Shown here piece after piece: positions 7,783 to 14,727 of a DNA stretch of 64,000 nucleotides; the first letter of the stretch is position 1; every line of letters starts with the position of its first letter. The position numbers and the translations under genes were made by a program. The notes beneath the pieces were generated by a model, which saw only the letters and a list, made by a program, of their open reading frames with translations, ran no database searches and was not told where the DNA came from. The stretch lies in assembly GCF_009755605.1 (NCBI RefSeq), contig NZ_WPNZ01000027.1:1-64000 (forward strand). The letters run 5' to 3'. This DNA comes from Streptomyces typhae. Lineage in GTDB: Bacteria > Actinomycetota > Actinomycetes > Streptomycetales > Streptomycetaceae.

Positions 7783-7833
7783 TCACTGCGGACCGGCGCG
7801 CTTGCTGCCAATAATCATGGCGAACACGAGCAT
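7783..7833 (-). CDS. Leader peptide of cimA (candidate)
   Basis: This short ORF encodes MLVFAMIIGSKRAGPQ. It contains the branched-chain residues Leu, Val, Ile and Ile in 16 codons, with tandem ATT ATT codons, both rare in this GC-rich genome. The -GSKRAG- end resembles -LGKRVG in the ilvB leader of this same window. Its position about 60 nt ahead of an intrinsic terminator is what ribosome-mediated attenuation requires: stalling at starved Ile codons would favour read-through into cimA. No strong Shine-Dalgarno is visible, so translation could begin leaderless or at the internal ATG (MIIGSK). Function is inferred from layout. Confidence 0.6.
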   Translation of the reverse strand: MLVFAMIIGSKRAGPQ

Positions 7834-7898
7834 GCACGGCAGCCTGCCACAGCCGGGGCCGCCCGCGCCGCCCCGTCTCACGATGCGGGCGGCGTGGC

Positions 7899-7934
7899 GG
7901 ACGGGTCCCCGGTCCGGCGACCGGGGACCCGTCC
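7899..7934 (-). terminator. Perfect 16-bp hairpin terminator
   Basis: The arm GGACGGGTCCCCGGTC pairs perfectly with 7919-7934 around a 4-nt loop. It lies 7 bp after the end of the beta-propeller gene (stop at 7941) and before the cimA leader. There is no T-run, which is usual for Streptomyces terminators. Confidence 0.75.
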
Positions 7935-7940
7935 GTGCGG

Positions 7941-9101
7941 CTACGGCCGGCCGCGTCCCGCCGTCCACAGGAAGACGTCCGCCACCCCGTTGGTGTCGTC
8001 GGGCACGAGGTCGGCGGCCTCCGAGCCGAACACGACGGCGCGGCCCCCGGCCGCCACCGCGCCCGGTGCGGCCTGGGCGTCGGCGGGGCCGACGGTCTCG
8101 CCGCGGCCGGTGCGCAGGTCGAGCAGGCGCAGCCCGGCCGCGTCCGACAGGGCGGCGTACCGCCCGTCGGCGGTGACCGACCTGGCGCGGCCCTCCGCGA
8201 CGCGCTCGGTGGTGCCGGTGCGCACGGTGTGGACGTACAGGCCGCCTTGCGCGGTGAACAGGACGCGGCGGCCGTCGTCGGTGAGGCGCAGCAGCTCGGC
8301 GGTGCCGAGGCCGGTGTCGAGCTGGGTGCGGATGCCGGTGGCGGGCTCCTTGAGGAAGATGTCCGCCGTGTCGTCCGGGCCCTCGCTGTGGCCGCCGATC
8401 TGGTACGCGACGCGGCTGCCGTCGTCGGTGACCGACGCCGCGCCCTTCCAGCCCTCCTCCGGTCCCGAGATCAGCTCGTCGGTGCCGGTGGTGGTGGAGC
8501 GGACGTACAGGAGGCGGGCGTGCTGGGTGCCGTGGCGGTTGCCGAGGGTGTACGCGACGCGGGTGCCGTCGGGGCTCAGGGCGTGCACGGCGCCCAGTTC
8601 GTTGGAGCCCGGCGGGTTCTGCGGCCAGAGGCGGGTCGCGGTGCCGGTGGCCCGGTCGTACAGGTAGGGCGCGGCGAACCGTCTGGTCGCGGTGAAGGCG
8701 ACCCGGCTGCCGTCGGCGCTCAGGAGCGGGCTGCCGTAGAGGTGGCCGCTGCCGAGGTCGATGCCGGTCAGGGTGCCCGTGGTCAGGTCCTCGACCTTCA
8801 GACAGGGCGAGTACTGGTCGCAGCCGAGCGCCGGTGCGCGGGTCACGAACGCGGCGTGGCGCCCGTCGGCGCTGAGGGCGCCGCCCCCGGAGGCGCCGTC
8901 GAGCTGGGTGCCGTCGGCGGCGGTGCTGAGGCGTTCGAGGCGGGGGGCGGCGTGTGCCGGGGCTGCGGGGGCGTGGGCGGTCGCGGGCACCGTGTCCGCG
9001 TGCGCGGTCGTGGCGGCGGCGAGCGGGGCGGTGCCGAGCGCGAGGCCCAGCACCGCCGTCCACAGGGCCGCGGGGCGCGATCGCTCGCGGGATCGCGTCA
9101 T
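7941..9101 (-). CDS. Secreted PD40/TolB-like beta-propeller protein (second of pair)
   Basis: A 386-aa exported protein. The start at 9101 (MTRSRERSR) overlaps the stop of the preceding gene as ATGA, so translation is coupled; an ATG at 9113 is possible. A signal sequence, ALWTAVLGLALGTAPLAAA, is cleaved near AHA. The mature part is a run of propeller blades with the PD40-type signature SADGRHAAFVT, SADGSRVAFTA, SPDGTRVAYTL, TDDGSRVAYQI and TDDGRRVLFTA, each followed by a VYVHDRxTGxT-like strand. Six to seven blades fit a closed propeller. No catalytic residues are evident. The likely role is binding of carbohydrate, peptide or cell wall outside the cell. It is a clear paralogue of its upstream neighbour. 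Confidence 0.82.
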   Translation of the reverse strand: MTRSRERSRPAALWTAVLGLALGTAPLAAATTAHADTVPATAHAPAAPAHAAPRLERLSTAADGTQLDGASGGGALSADGRHAAFVTRAPALGCDQYSPCLKVEDLTTGTLTGIDLGSGHLYGSPLLSADGSRVAFTATRRFAAPYLYDRATGTATRLWPQNPPGSNELGAVHALSPDGTRVAYTLGNRHGTQHARLLYVRSTTTGTDELISGPEEGWKGAASVTDDGSRVAYQIGGHSEGPDDTADIFLKEPATGIRTQLDTGLGTAELLRLTDDGRRVLFTAQGGLYVHTVRTGTTERVAEGRARSVTADGRYAALSDAAGLRLLDLRTGRGETVGPADAQAAPGAVAAGGRAVVFGSEAADLVPDDTNGVADVFLWTAGRGRP

Positions 9102-10177
9102 CGGCGCGTCCACTTGAAGACGTCGTTCAGGCCGTTGGTGTCGCCGGGCACCAGGTCCGTCTCGCCGGAGGAGAAGACGACGGTGCGGCCCTTGGCGCCG
9201 ACCGAGCCGGGGACGGCCGAGCCGGTGCCGACGATCTGCACGTCGCCGGTGCGCAGGTCGCGCAGGCGCAGCGTCGAGGCGTCGTCGGTGTAGAGCAGGT
9301 GCCTGCCCTCCGGGCCGAGTGCCCTGGCCGTGGTGCCGGACCAGTGCTGCACCTTGCCGGTGCGCAGATCGCGTACGTAGGCGCCGTTCGCGGAGTTCAG
9401 CGCCACGGTGCGGCCGTCACCGCTGATCTCCACGAGCGTGGCGGCGGTGCCGTCGTCGACGCGGGTGAGGGTTCCGGTCGTGCGGTCGCGGACCCAGACC
9501 TGCTTGGTGCCCGCGTCCTCGTACGCGATGTAACGGCCGTCGGCGCTGATCGAGGGGTTCACCATGTCGCGTGCGGCGTCGGGCGGGCCCTCGCTGACGA
9601 CTTCGCGGGTGTTCGTGGTCCAGTCGTAGACCTCGACGCGGTACGGGTCCGCGGGGTGCTGCGGCCGCAGGACGTAGGCGACGTAGCGGCCGTCGGCGCT
9701 GATCGCGGCCTCGCCGGAGCCTTCCTTGAAGCCCTTGGCGTCGACGCGGCGCTTCTCCCCCGTGCTCAGGTCGACCACGAAGGAGGCCGTGGTGTGGGTG
9801 CCCCAGTCGAGGTACGTGGCGAAGCGGCCGTCGTCGCTGATGTCGGGGGCGGTGAGGCTGTCGCGGATCCTGGTGACCTCGGCGGACGCCTGGTCGCGGA
9901 CGTGCGCGGAGCTCTGCGGCCGCGGATAGGTGTCGGGCGTGAGATTGGTGGCCGCGCTGCTGAAGGCGACGTGGCCGCCGTCGGTGGTGACGGTCCCGCC
10001 ACCGGAGGCACCGTTGCCCTCGGTGCCGTCTGCGGCGACGCTCACGCGCTCGATGTGCGGCGCGCGACGGTCGTACGACGGGGCGGACGGGGCGGCCTGC
10101 GCCGCCGAGGGTAACGCGACGGCGGTGAGCACCGTGGTGAGAGCGGCTGCGGACACCAGATGTACGGCTCTGTGCAT
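9098..10177 (-). CDS. Secreted PD40/TolB-like beta-propeller protein (first of pair)
   Basis: A 359-aa exported protein. The ATG at 10177 is preceded by GGGGGGAATC, a good ribosome site, and gives the signal peptide MHRAVHLVSAAALTTVLTAV ending at AQA. The mature protein repeats the blade pattern of its neighbour: TTDGGHVAFSS, SDDGRFATYLD, SADGRYVAYVL, SADGRYIAYED and SGDGRTVALNS. Both proteins share the entry motif RxxRVSxAADGTxxNGASGGG and end in a domain with DTNGxxDVFxW. They are products of a tandem duplication. The two genes overlap by 4 bp and must be co-expressed. I know of no described function for this pair. The 177-bp region upstream should hold the promoter. Confidence 0.82.
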   Translation of the reverse strand: MHRAVHLVSAAALTTVLTAVALPSAAQAAPSAPSYDRRAPHIERVSVAADGTEGNGASGGGTVTTDGGHVAFSSAATNLTPDTYPRPQSSAHVRDQASAEVTRIRDSLTAPDISDDGRFATYLDWGTHTTASFVVDLSTGEKRRVDAKGFKEGSGEAAISADGRYVAYVLRPQHPADPYRVEVYDWTTNTREVVSEGPPDAARDMVNPSISADGRYIAYEDAGTKQVWVRDRTTGTLTRVDDGTAATLVEISGDGRTVALNSANGAYVRDLRTGKVQHWSGTTARALGPEGRHLLYTDDASTLRLRDLRTGDVQIVGTGSAVPGSVGAKGRTVVFSSGETDLVPGDTNGLNDVFKWTRR

Positions 10178-10354
10178 GATTCCCCCCGGAATCCCCTCGG
10201 AGCGCCCGAAGTCCGTGTGGACGCGTCGGACGCGTCTCCCCCGGCCCGGCGCCGAGGGCCCACCCGGATACAAGCGCGCCCCCCGGCGGCCCGCAATCCG
10301 CTGGAGTACGTACAACCTCCACGGCCCCTCACGCGTCCGTACGCAGAACGCCCG

Positions 10355-10963
10355 CTAGCTCTTCGGGACCAGCGCTTCGTCCAGGAACTCCCTTGCGTGG
10401 GACAGGACTTGGTCCCGCGAGGTGCCGCGCAGACCGATCGCCACATGGATGGAGAAGCCGTCGAGGAGGGCCCGCAGGCGGGTCGCGAAGCGGTCGGCGT
10501 CGACGGCCCCGAACTCGCCGCGCGAGACGCCCTCGGCGAGCAGCGCCACCAGGTCGCGGTGCCAGGCCCGCTCGATGGCGGCCTGCCGGTCCCGGCCTTT
10601 CTCGTCGGCGTTCAGGGACCGGTTCCACACCTCCAGCCAGAGGGTCCAGTGCGGGTCGCGGTGCCCGTCGGGCACGTACAGCTCGACGTACGCGTCGAGG
10701 CGGGCCCGCACCGGGCCCGTGCGGGCGAGGAGCCGGCCGCGTTCGGCGCCCAGCCTGCCCTCGCTCCACTCCAGGGTGCGGAGCAGCAGTTCGTCCTTGG
10801 AGCCGAAGTAGTAGAGGAGGTGGCCGCTGCTCATGCCGACCTCGCGGCCGAGCGCGGCCATGGTGAGCTGTTCCAGGCCGCGTTCGGCGATCATCTCCAT
10901 GGCGGCCGCCATGACGTCCTCACGCGGTGGGGCGTTCTTCCGCGCGCGGGCCGGACCGGCCAT
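10355..10963 (-). CDS. TetR family transcriptional regulator
   Basis: A 202-aa protein with an N-terminal TetR helix-turn-helix: VMAAAMEMIAERGLEQLTMA then ALGREVGMSSGHLLYYFGSK (about residues 17-60). The ligand domain follows, with an aromatic-rich stretch, DPHWTLWLEVWNRSL, as seen in BetI-like members. It is the last gene of the ureAB-ureC-aguA run on this strand, starting 24 bp after aguA. The duplicated 19-bp palindrome in front of ureAB is of the right size for a TetR dimer, so this is the likely operon repressor, responding to a substrate such as agmatine or another polyamine. The effector is inferred. Confidence 0.85.
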   Translation of the reverse strand: MAGPARARKNAPPREDVMAAAMEMIAERGLEQLTMAALGREVGMSSGHLLYYFGSKDELLLRTLEWSEGRLGAERGRLLARTGPVRARLDAYVELYVPDGHRDPHWTLWLEVWNRSLNADEKGRDRQAAIERAWHRDLVALLAEGVSRGEFGAVDADRFATRLRALLDGFSIHVAIGLRGTSRDQVLSHAREFLDEALVPKS

Positions 10964-10986
10964 CCCGTACTCCTCGTACTCCTTGG

Positions 10987-12006
10987 TCACACCTTCGGCT
11001 GCTGCTGGGTGATGCAGTGGATGCCACCACCCCCGGCAAAGATCGTACGGGCGTCGACGAGCGTCACGGTCCGGTCGGGGAAGAGGCCGCGGAAGATGCC
11101 CGCGGCGATCTCGTCGTTCGGGTCGCCGAAGGCGCACAGGACGACGCCGCCGTTGCAGAGGTAGTGGTTGATGTACGAGTGGTCGACGAAGCCCTCGTCG
11201 TCCTTCAGGGCGGTCGGCGCGGGCACCTCGACGAGCCGCAGGGTGCGGCCCCGCGCGTCCGTCTGCCCCGTCAGGGTCGCGACGACCTCCTTGCTCACCT
11301 CGAAGTCGGGGTGCGCGGGGTCGCGCTGCGCGTGCACGAGGACGACGCCGGGCGCGGCGAACGCGGCGACGATGTCGACATGGCCGAGGGTGCCGAAGCC
11401 GTGCCCCGGGTAGTCGGCGGTGAGGCCGCGCGGCAGCCAGATCGCCTTGGTGGTGCCGATGCGGGCGTGGATCTCCGCCTCGACCTGCTCGCGGGTCCAG
11501 CCGGGGTTGCGCTCGGGGCCGAGCTGCACGGTGTCGGTGAGCAGCACGGTGCCCTCGCCGTCGACGTGGATGCCGCCGCCCTCGTTGACGAGCGGCGAGG
11601 AGTGCACGGGGACGCCCGCGAGGTCGGCGACGTGCCGGGCGACCTTCGCGTCGTGGTCCCAGCGGGCCCACTCCTGGGCGCCCCAGCCGTTGAACGTCCA
11701 GTCGACGGCGGCGAGCCGGTCGCCGTCGCGGACGAAGGTGGGGCCGATGTCCCGCATCCACGCGTCGTCGAGGTCCCGCTCGACCAGGTCCACGTCCGGG
11801 CCGAGGAGCGCGCGGGCCGACGCGCTCTGGCCGGTGCCGACGACCATCGTGACGGGCTCGAAGCGGCGCACGGCACAGGCCACGGAGGCCCAGGCGGCGC
11901 GCGCGTCGGCGAGTTCCCGCTCGGTGGTGAAGGTGGGGTTGGGGCCGGGCCACGCCATCCAGGTGCGCTCGTGCGGGGCCCACTCGGCGGGCATGCGGAA
12001 GGTCAT
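10987..12006 (-). CDS. aguA: Agmatine deiminase
   Basis: A 339-aa member of the guanidine-modifying superfamily (peptidyl-arginine deiminase type). It converts agmatine to N-carbamoylputrescine and ammonia. Visible landmarks are MPAEWAPHERTWMAWP at the N-terminus, DDAWMRDIGPTFV (binding Asp/Arg), WTFNGWGAQ, NEGGGIHVDGEGTVLLT and GHVDIVAAFA with the catalytic His. The C-terminal nucleophile is in FAGGGGIHCITQQQPK. All active-site residues appear present. It lies 10 bp after ureC on the same strand, so it is co-transcribed with the urease genes. No N-carbamoylputrescine amidase (aguB) is near. That leaves the fate of the product open and makes the urease-like neighbour of interest. Confidence 0.9.
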   Translation of the reverse strand: MTFRMPAEWAPHERTWMAWPGPNPTFTTERELADARAAWASVACAVRRFEPVTMVVGTGQSASARALLGPDVDLVERDLDDAWMRDIGPTFVRDGDRLAAVDWTFNGWGAQEWARWDHDAKVARHVADLAGVPVHSSPLVNEGGGIHVDGEGTVLLTDTVQLGPERNPGWTREQVEAEIHARIGTTKAIWLPRGLTADYPGHGFGTLGHVDIVAAFAAPGVVLVHAQRDPAHPDFEVSKEVVATLTGQTDARGRTLRLVEVPAPTALKDDEGFVDHSYINHYLCNGGVVLCAFGDPNDEIAAGIFRGLFPDRTVTLVDARTIFAGGGGIHCITQQQPKV

Positions 12007-12016
12007 CGCGGGGTCC

Positions 12017-13699
12017 TCACAGGAAGTACAGGCGGTTGAGGGAGACGGAGTCGGCGGGCGCCGAGCGCAGCGGGTCGCCGTCGAGGGTGACGAGGCCGGA
12101 GTCCTGGTCGACGTCGACGGCTCCGGTACGGGAGTTCAGGCGCAGATCGGCGGGGCCGATACCGCGGGTGCCGCGGACGGCGACCCGCCTGCGGCGCGTG
12201 GGCATGGTGTCGTTGCCCTGGTCGACGGCGGCCTGCGCGACGAAGGCCACGGAGATGTCGGCGGGCGTCGCGCCGTACGCGCCGAACTGCGGCCCGAGCA
12301 CGAGGGGTTCGCAGGTGTCGGTGGCGGCGTTCGGGTCGCCGACGACGCCGTACGCGGGGAAGCCGGACTTCAGCACCAGCTGCGGCTTCGCGCCGAAGAA
12401 CTCGGGGCGCCAGAGCACGATGTCGGCGAGCTTGCCGACCTCGATGGAGCCGATCTCGTGGGCGAGGCCGTGGGCGATGGCGGGGTTGACGGTGAGCTTG
12501 GCGACGTAGCGCAGGACGCGGCCGTTGTCGTCGTGCGGGCCGTCGCCCTCGCTCGGGCCGAGCTCGGCCTTCATCTTTCCGGCCATGGCGAAGGTGCGGC
12601 GTACGGTCTCGCCCGCGCGGCCCATGCCCTGCGCGTCCGACGACGTGATCCCGATGGCGCCGAGGTCGTGCAGGACGTCCTCGGCGCCCATGGTCCCGGC
12701 GCGGATGCGGTCGCGGGCCATCGCGGCGTCGCCGGGCAGGTCGGTCTTCAGGTCGTGGACGGAGACGATCATGCCGTAGTGCTCGGCGACGGCGTCGCGG
12801 CCGAAGGGCAAGGTGGGGTTGGTGGAGGACCCGATGACGTTCGGTACGCCCGCCATCTTCAGGACGTTCGGTACGTGACCGCCGCCGCAGCCCTCGATGT
12901 GGAAGGCGTGGATGGTCCTGCCGTCCAGGACGCGCAGGGTGTCCTCGACCGACAGGCACTCGTTCAGGCCGTCGCTGTGCAGGGCGACCTGGACGTCGTG
13001 CTCCTCGGCTACGCGCAGCGCGGTGTCCAGGGCGCGGGTGTGGGCGCCCATGTCCTCGTGCACCTTGAAGCCGGACGCCCCGCCCTCGGCGAGTGCCTCG
13101 ACCAGCGGCGCCGCGTGCGAGGACGAGCCGCGGCCGAGGAAGCCGATGTTCACGGGCCAGGCGTCGAAGGCGTTGAACGCGTGCCGCAGCGCCCATGGCG
13201 AGTTGACGCCGACGCCCCATACCGGGCCGAACTCCTGCCCGATGACGGTGGTGACGCCGGAGGCGAGCGAGGCCTCCATGATGCGCGGCGACAGCAGGTG
13301 CACGTGGGTGTCGACGGCACCGGCGGTGGCGATGAGGCCCTCGCCGGACACGATCGAGGTGCCCGTACCGACGACCACGTCGACGCCGTCGAGGGTGTCG
13401 GGGTTGCCGGCCCGCCCGATGGCGTGGATCCGCCCCCCGCGGATGCCGACGGACACCTTCCTGATGCCCTGCACCGCGTCGACGACGACGACGTTGCTGA
13501 TGACGACGTCGCAGGTCTCGCGCACCGCGGCGGCCTTCAGGTGCAGTCCGTCGCGGGCGGTCTTGCCGAACCCGGCGAGGAACTCGTCGCCGGGCCGCTG
13601 GGCGTCGGACTCGACGCGCACGACGAGCCCGGAGTCACCGAGGACGAGGCGGTCACCGGCGCGGGGGCCGTGCACGGAGGCGTACTCGTAGGGGTCCAT
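12017..13699 (-). CDS. ureC: Urease alpha subunit, atypical (flap Cys absent)
   Basis: A 560-aa amidohydrolase with the overall urease alpha fold. The metal ligands are kept: DTHVHLLSP (His-x-His), SGFKVHEDMG (the Lys that is carbamylated, and the substrate His), VALHSDGLNE (His), HIEGCGGGH (His) and SSDAQGMGRAGE (Asp). The mobile flap that reads MVCHHL in ordinary ureases reads VSVHDL here. The flap Cys is replaced by Val and the second His by Asp, while the acid His remains. EDWG is also EDMG. It overlaps ureAB by one base (TGATG). No ureD, E, F or G accessory gene is nearby. It is either a divergent urease matured by accessory proteins encoded elsewhere or an enzyme for another ureido or guanidino compound. 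Confidence 0.88.
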   Translation of the reverse strand: MDPYEYASVHGPRAGDRLVLGDSGLVVRVESDAQRPGDEFLAGFGKTARDGLHLKAAAVRETCDVVISNVVVVDAVQGIRKVSVGIRGGRIHAIGRAGNPDTLDGVDVVVGTGTSIVSGEGLIATAGAVDTHVHLLSPRIMEASLASGVTTVIGQEFGPVWGVGVNSPWALRHAFNAFDAWPVNIGFLGRGSSSHAAPLVEALAEGGASGFKVHEDMGAHTRALDTALRVAEEHDVQVALHSDGLNECLSVEDTLRVLDGRTIHAFHIEGCGGGHVPNVLKMAGVPNVIGSSTNPTLPFGRDAVAEHYGMIVSVHDLKTDLPGDAAMARDRIRAGTMGAEDVLHDLGAIGITSSDAQGMGRAGETVRRTFAMAGKMKAELGPSEGDGPHDDNGRVLRYVAKLTVNPAIAHGLAHEIGSIEVGKLADIVLWRPEFFGAKPQLVLKSGFPAYGVVGDPNAATDTCEPLVLGPQFGAYGATPADISVAFVAQAAVDQGNDTMPTRRRRVAVRGTRGIGPADLRLNSRTGAVDVDQDSGLVTLDGDPLRSAPADSVSLNRLYFL

Positions 13700-14421
13700 C
13701 ACTCGCCCTCCTCGGGGGTCTCGGGGTGGTGCTCGTACGGCGTGCGCGCGCCCAGGTATCCGCAGGCCGCGGCGCGCCGCAGGGCCTCGTCCCGTGCTCC
13801 CGGCGCGTCCAGGGGTCCGTCCACGAGACCCGCGAAGCCGATCGCGATCCGGTCGCCGCCGATCGGCAGGAGGCCGACCTCGGCCGTGTCCCCGGGGGCG
13901 AAGCGCACGGACGACCCGGCGGGCACGCACAGCCGCATGCCGTAGGCGGCGCCGCGGTCGAAGTCGAGCCGCGGGTTGGCCTCGAAGAAGTGGAAGTGCG
14001 AGGTGACGCTGACGGGCACGGTCGCGGTGTTGCGCACGGTGAGCGTGAGGGCGGGGCCGGGTTCCGGATCCGGCGGCGCGGGCCGCAGCGCGCCGGGCGC
14101 GTCCGGGCCGAGCGAGCCGCCGCCCACGGGGTCGGCGACCACGGCGAGCCGCGAGCCGTCGTCGAAGACGGCCTCCACATGCACCTCGGTGACCACGTCG
14201 GCGACGCCCGGCAGCACGTCGTCGGGGCCGAGCACCGACCGCGCCCGCTCGATCGCCTCCGCGAGCCGCGCCCCGTCCCTTGCGGCCTCGCACACCGTGT
14301 CGGCGATCAGGGCGGTCGCTTCGGGCACGTTCAGCTTCAGGCCGCGCGCCCTGCGGGCCCTCGCCAGCTCGGCGGCGCCGAAGAGCAGCAGCCGGTCGCG
14401 CTCCGTGGGGGTCAGTCGCAC
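13699..14421 (-). CDS. ureAB: Fused urease gamma-beta subunit
   Basis: A 240-aa fusion. Residues 1-100 are a gamma subunit (MRLTPTERDRLLLFGAAELA, ARGLKLNVPEATALIAD, then VTEVHVEAVFDDGSRL). Residues from about 125 are a beta subunit (LTVRNTATVPVSVTSHFHFFE, then NPRLDFDRGAAYGMRLCVPAG, then GFAGLVDGPLD). They are joined by a Pro/Gly-rich linker. Gamma-beta fusions are known from Helicobacter and from a second urease type in actinomycetes. It is the first gene of the operon, and its stop shares a base with the ureC start. The structural role is to form the trimeric platform around the alpha subunit. Two tandem copies of a 19-bp palindrome lie 85-125 bp upstream. Confidence 0.92.
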   Translation of the reverse strand: MRLTPTERDRLLLFGAAELARARRARGLKLNVPEATALIADTVCEAARDGARLAEAIERARSVLGPDDVLPGVADVVTEVHVEAVFDDGSRLAVVADPVGGGSLGPDAPGALRPAPPDPEPGPALTLTVRNTATVPVSVTSHFHFFEANPRLDFDRGAAYGMRLCVPAGSSVRFAPGDTAEVGLLPIGGDRIAIGFAGLVDGPLDAPGARDEALRRAAACGYLGARTPYEHHPETPEEGE

Positions 14422-14506
14422 GCCGCCGCACCTCGCATCGGTGGTTGGGAGTCACCGCCGCCGGCCGTGGGCGGCAGTCATCGCCGACGGCCGTGGCCGA
14501 CCATCG

Positions 14507-14545
14507 GTTAGAGCGGCACTCTAACTGTTAGAGCGGCACTCTAAC
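14507..14545 (-). promoter_or_regulatory. Duplicated 19-bp palindromic operator before ureAB
   Basis: GTTAGAGCGGCACTCTAAC occurs twice, at 14507-14525 and 14527-14545, with a 20-bp period, so the two sites face the same side of the helix. Each copy has 7-bp inverted arms (GTTAGAG/CTCTAAC) around CGGCA. Size and symmetry fit a TetR dimer, and the operon encodes a TetR protein at its end. Confidence 0.8.
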
Positions 14546-14624
14546 CAGCGATCCCGCGGGGCATCGGCGCTTCGCGCCCCGCCCTCGTTGCCCGGACGGG
14601 CTTAGGAGCGAGGCCGTCCGGGAA

Positions 14625-14666
14625 TTGGTCCAGACCGTTGACTTGATTGGTCCATGCCAATAGCCT
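14625..14666 (+). promoter_or_regulatory. Chitinase promoter with direct repeats
   Basis: TTGACT (14638-14643) and TAGCCT (14661-14666) have a 17-bp spacer. The repeat TTGGTCCAGACC (14625-14636), with its partner TTGGTCCATGCC (14647-14658), flanks and overlaps the promoter. Streptomyces chitinase promoters carry such 12-bp direct repeats, and the first copy also fits half of the DasR dre motif (TGGTCTAGACCA). Chitin or N-acetylglucosamine control is therefore likely. Confidence 0.75.
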
Positions 14667-14727
14667 CGCGTCCCGTACAGCGTTCGGCACCACACCCCCA
14701 TCCGGAAACCCACTCGAGGGAGTGCCC

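Larger units (their letters stand above)
7596..7940. other. cimA leader region: terminator, leader ORF and attenuator
   Basis: This 345-bp stretch contains, in order of transcription on the minus strand, the terminator of the upstream beta-propeller gene (7899-7934), a 16-codon leader ORF (7783-7833), an attenuator hairpin with T6 (7702-7726) and the untranslated lead-in to cimA. A promoter must lie around 7834-7898, but no good -35/-10 pair is visible. Confidence 0.7.
14422..14727. other. Divergent regulatory region ureAB / chitinase
   Basis: This 306-bp stretch holds two separate control regions: the twin 19-bp operator near ureAB (14507-14545) and the chitinase promoter with its direct repeats (14625-14666). 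Between them lies a GC-rich segment without a recognisable gene. Confidence 0.7.

Noticed and set aside
12017..14455. Single 812-codon fusion reading of the urease region
   Set aside because: The first 250 codons of that frame lie out of frame with the recognisable UreAB; UreC starts cleanly at 13699 with a TGATG junction.
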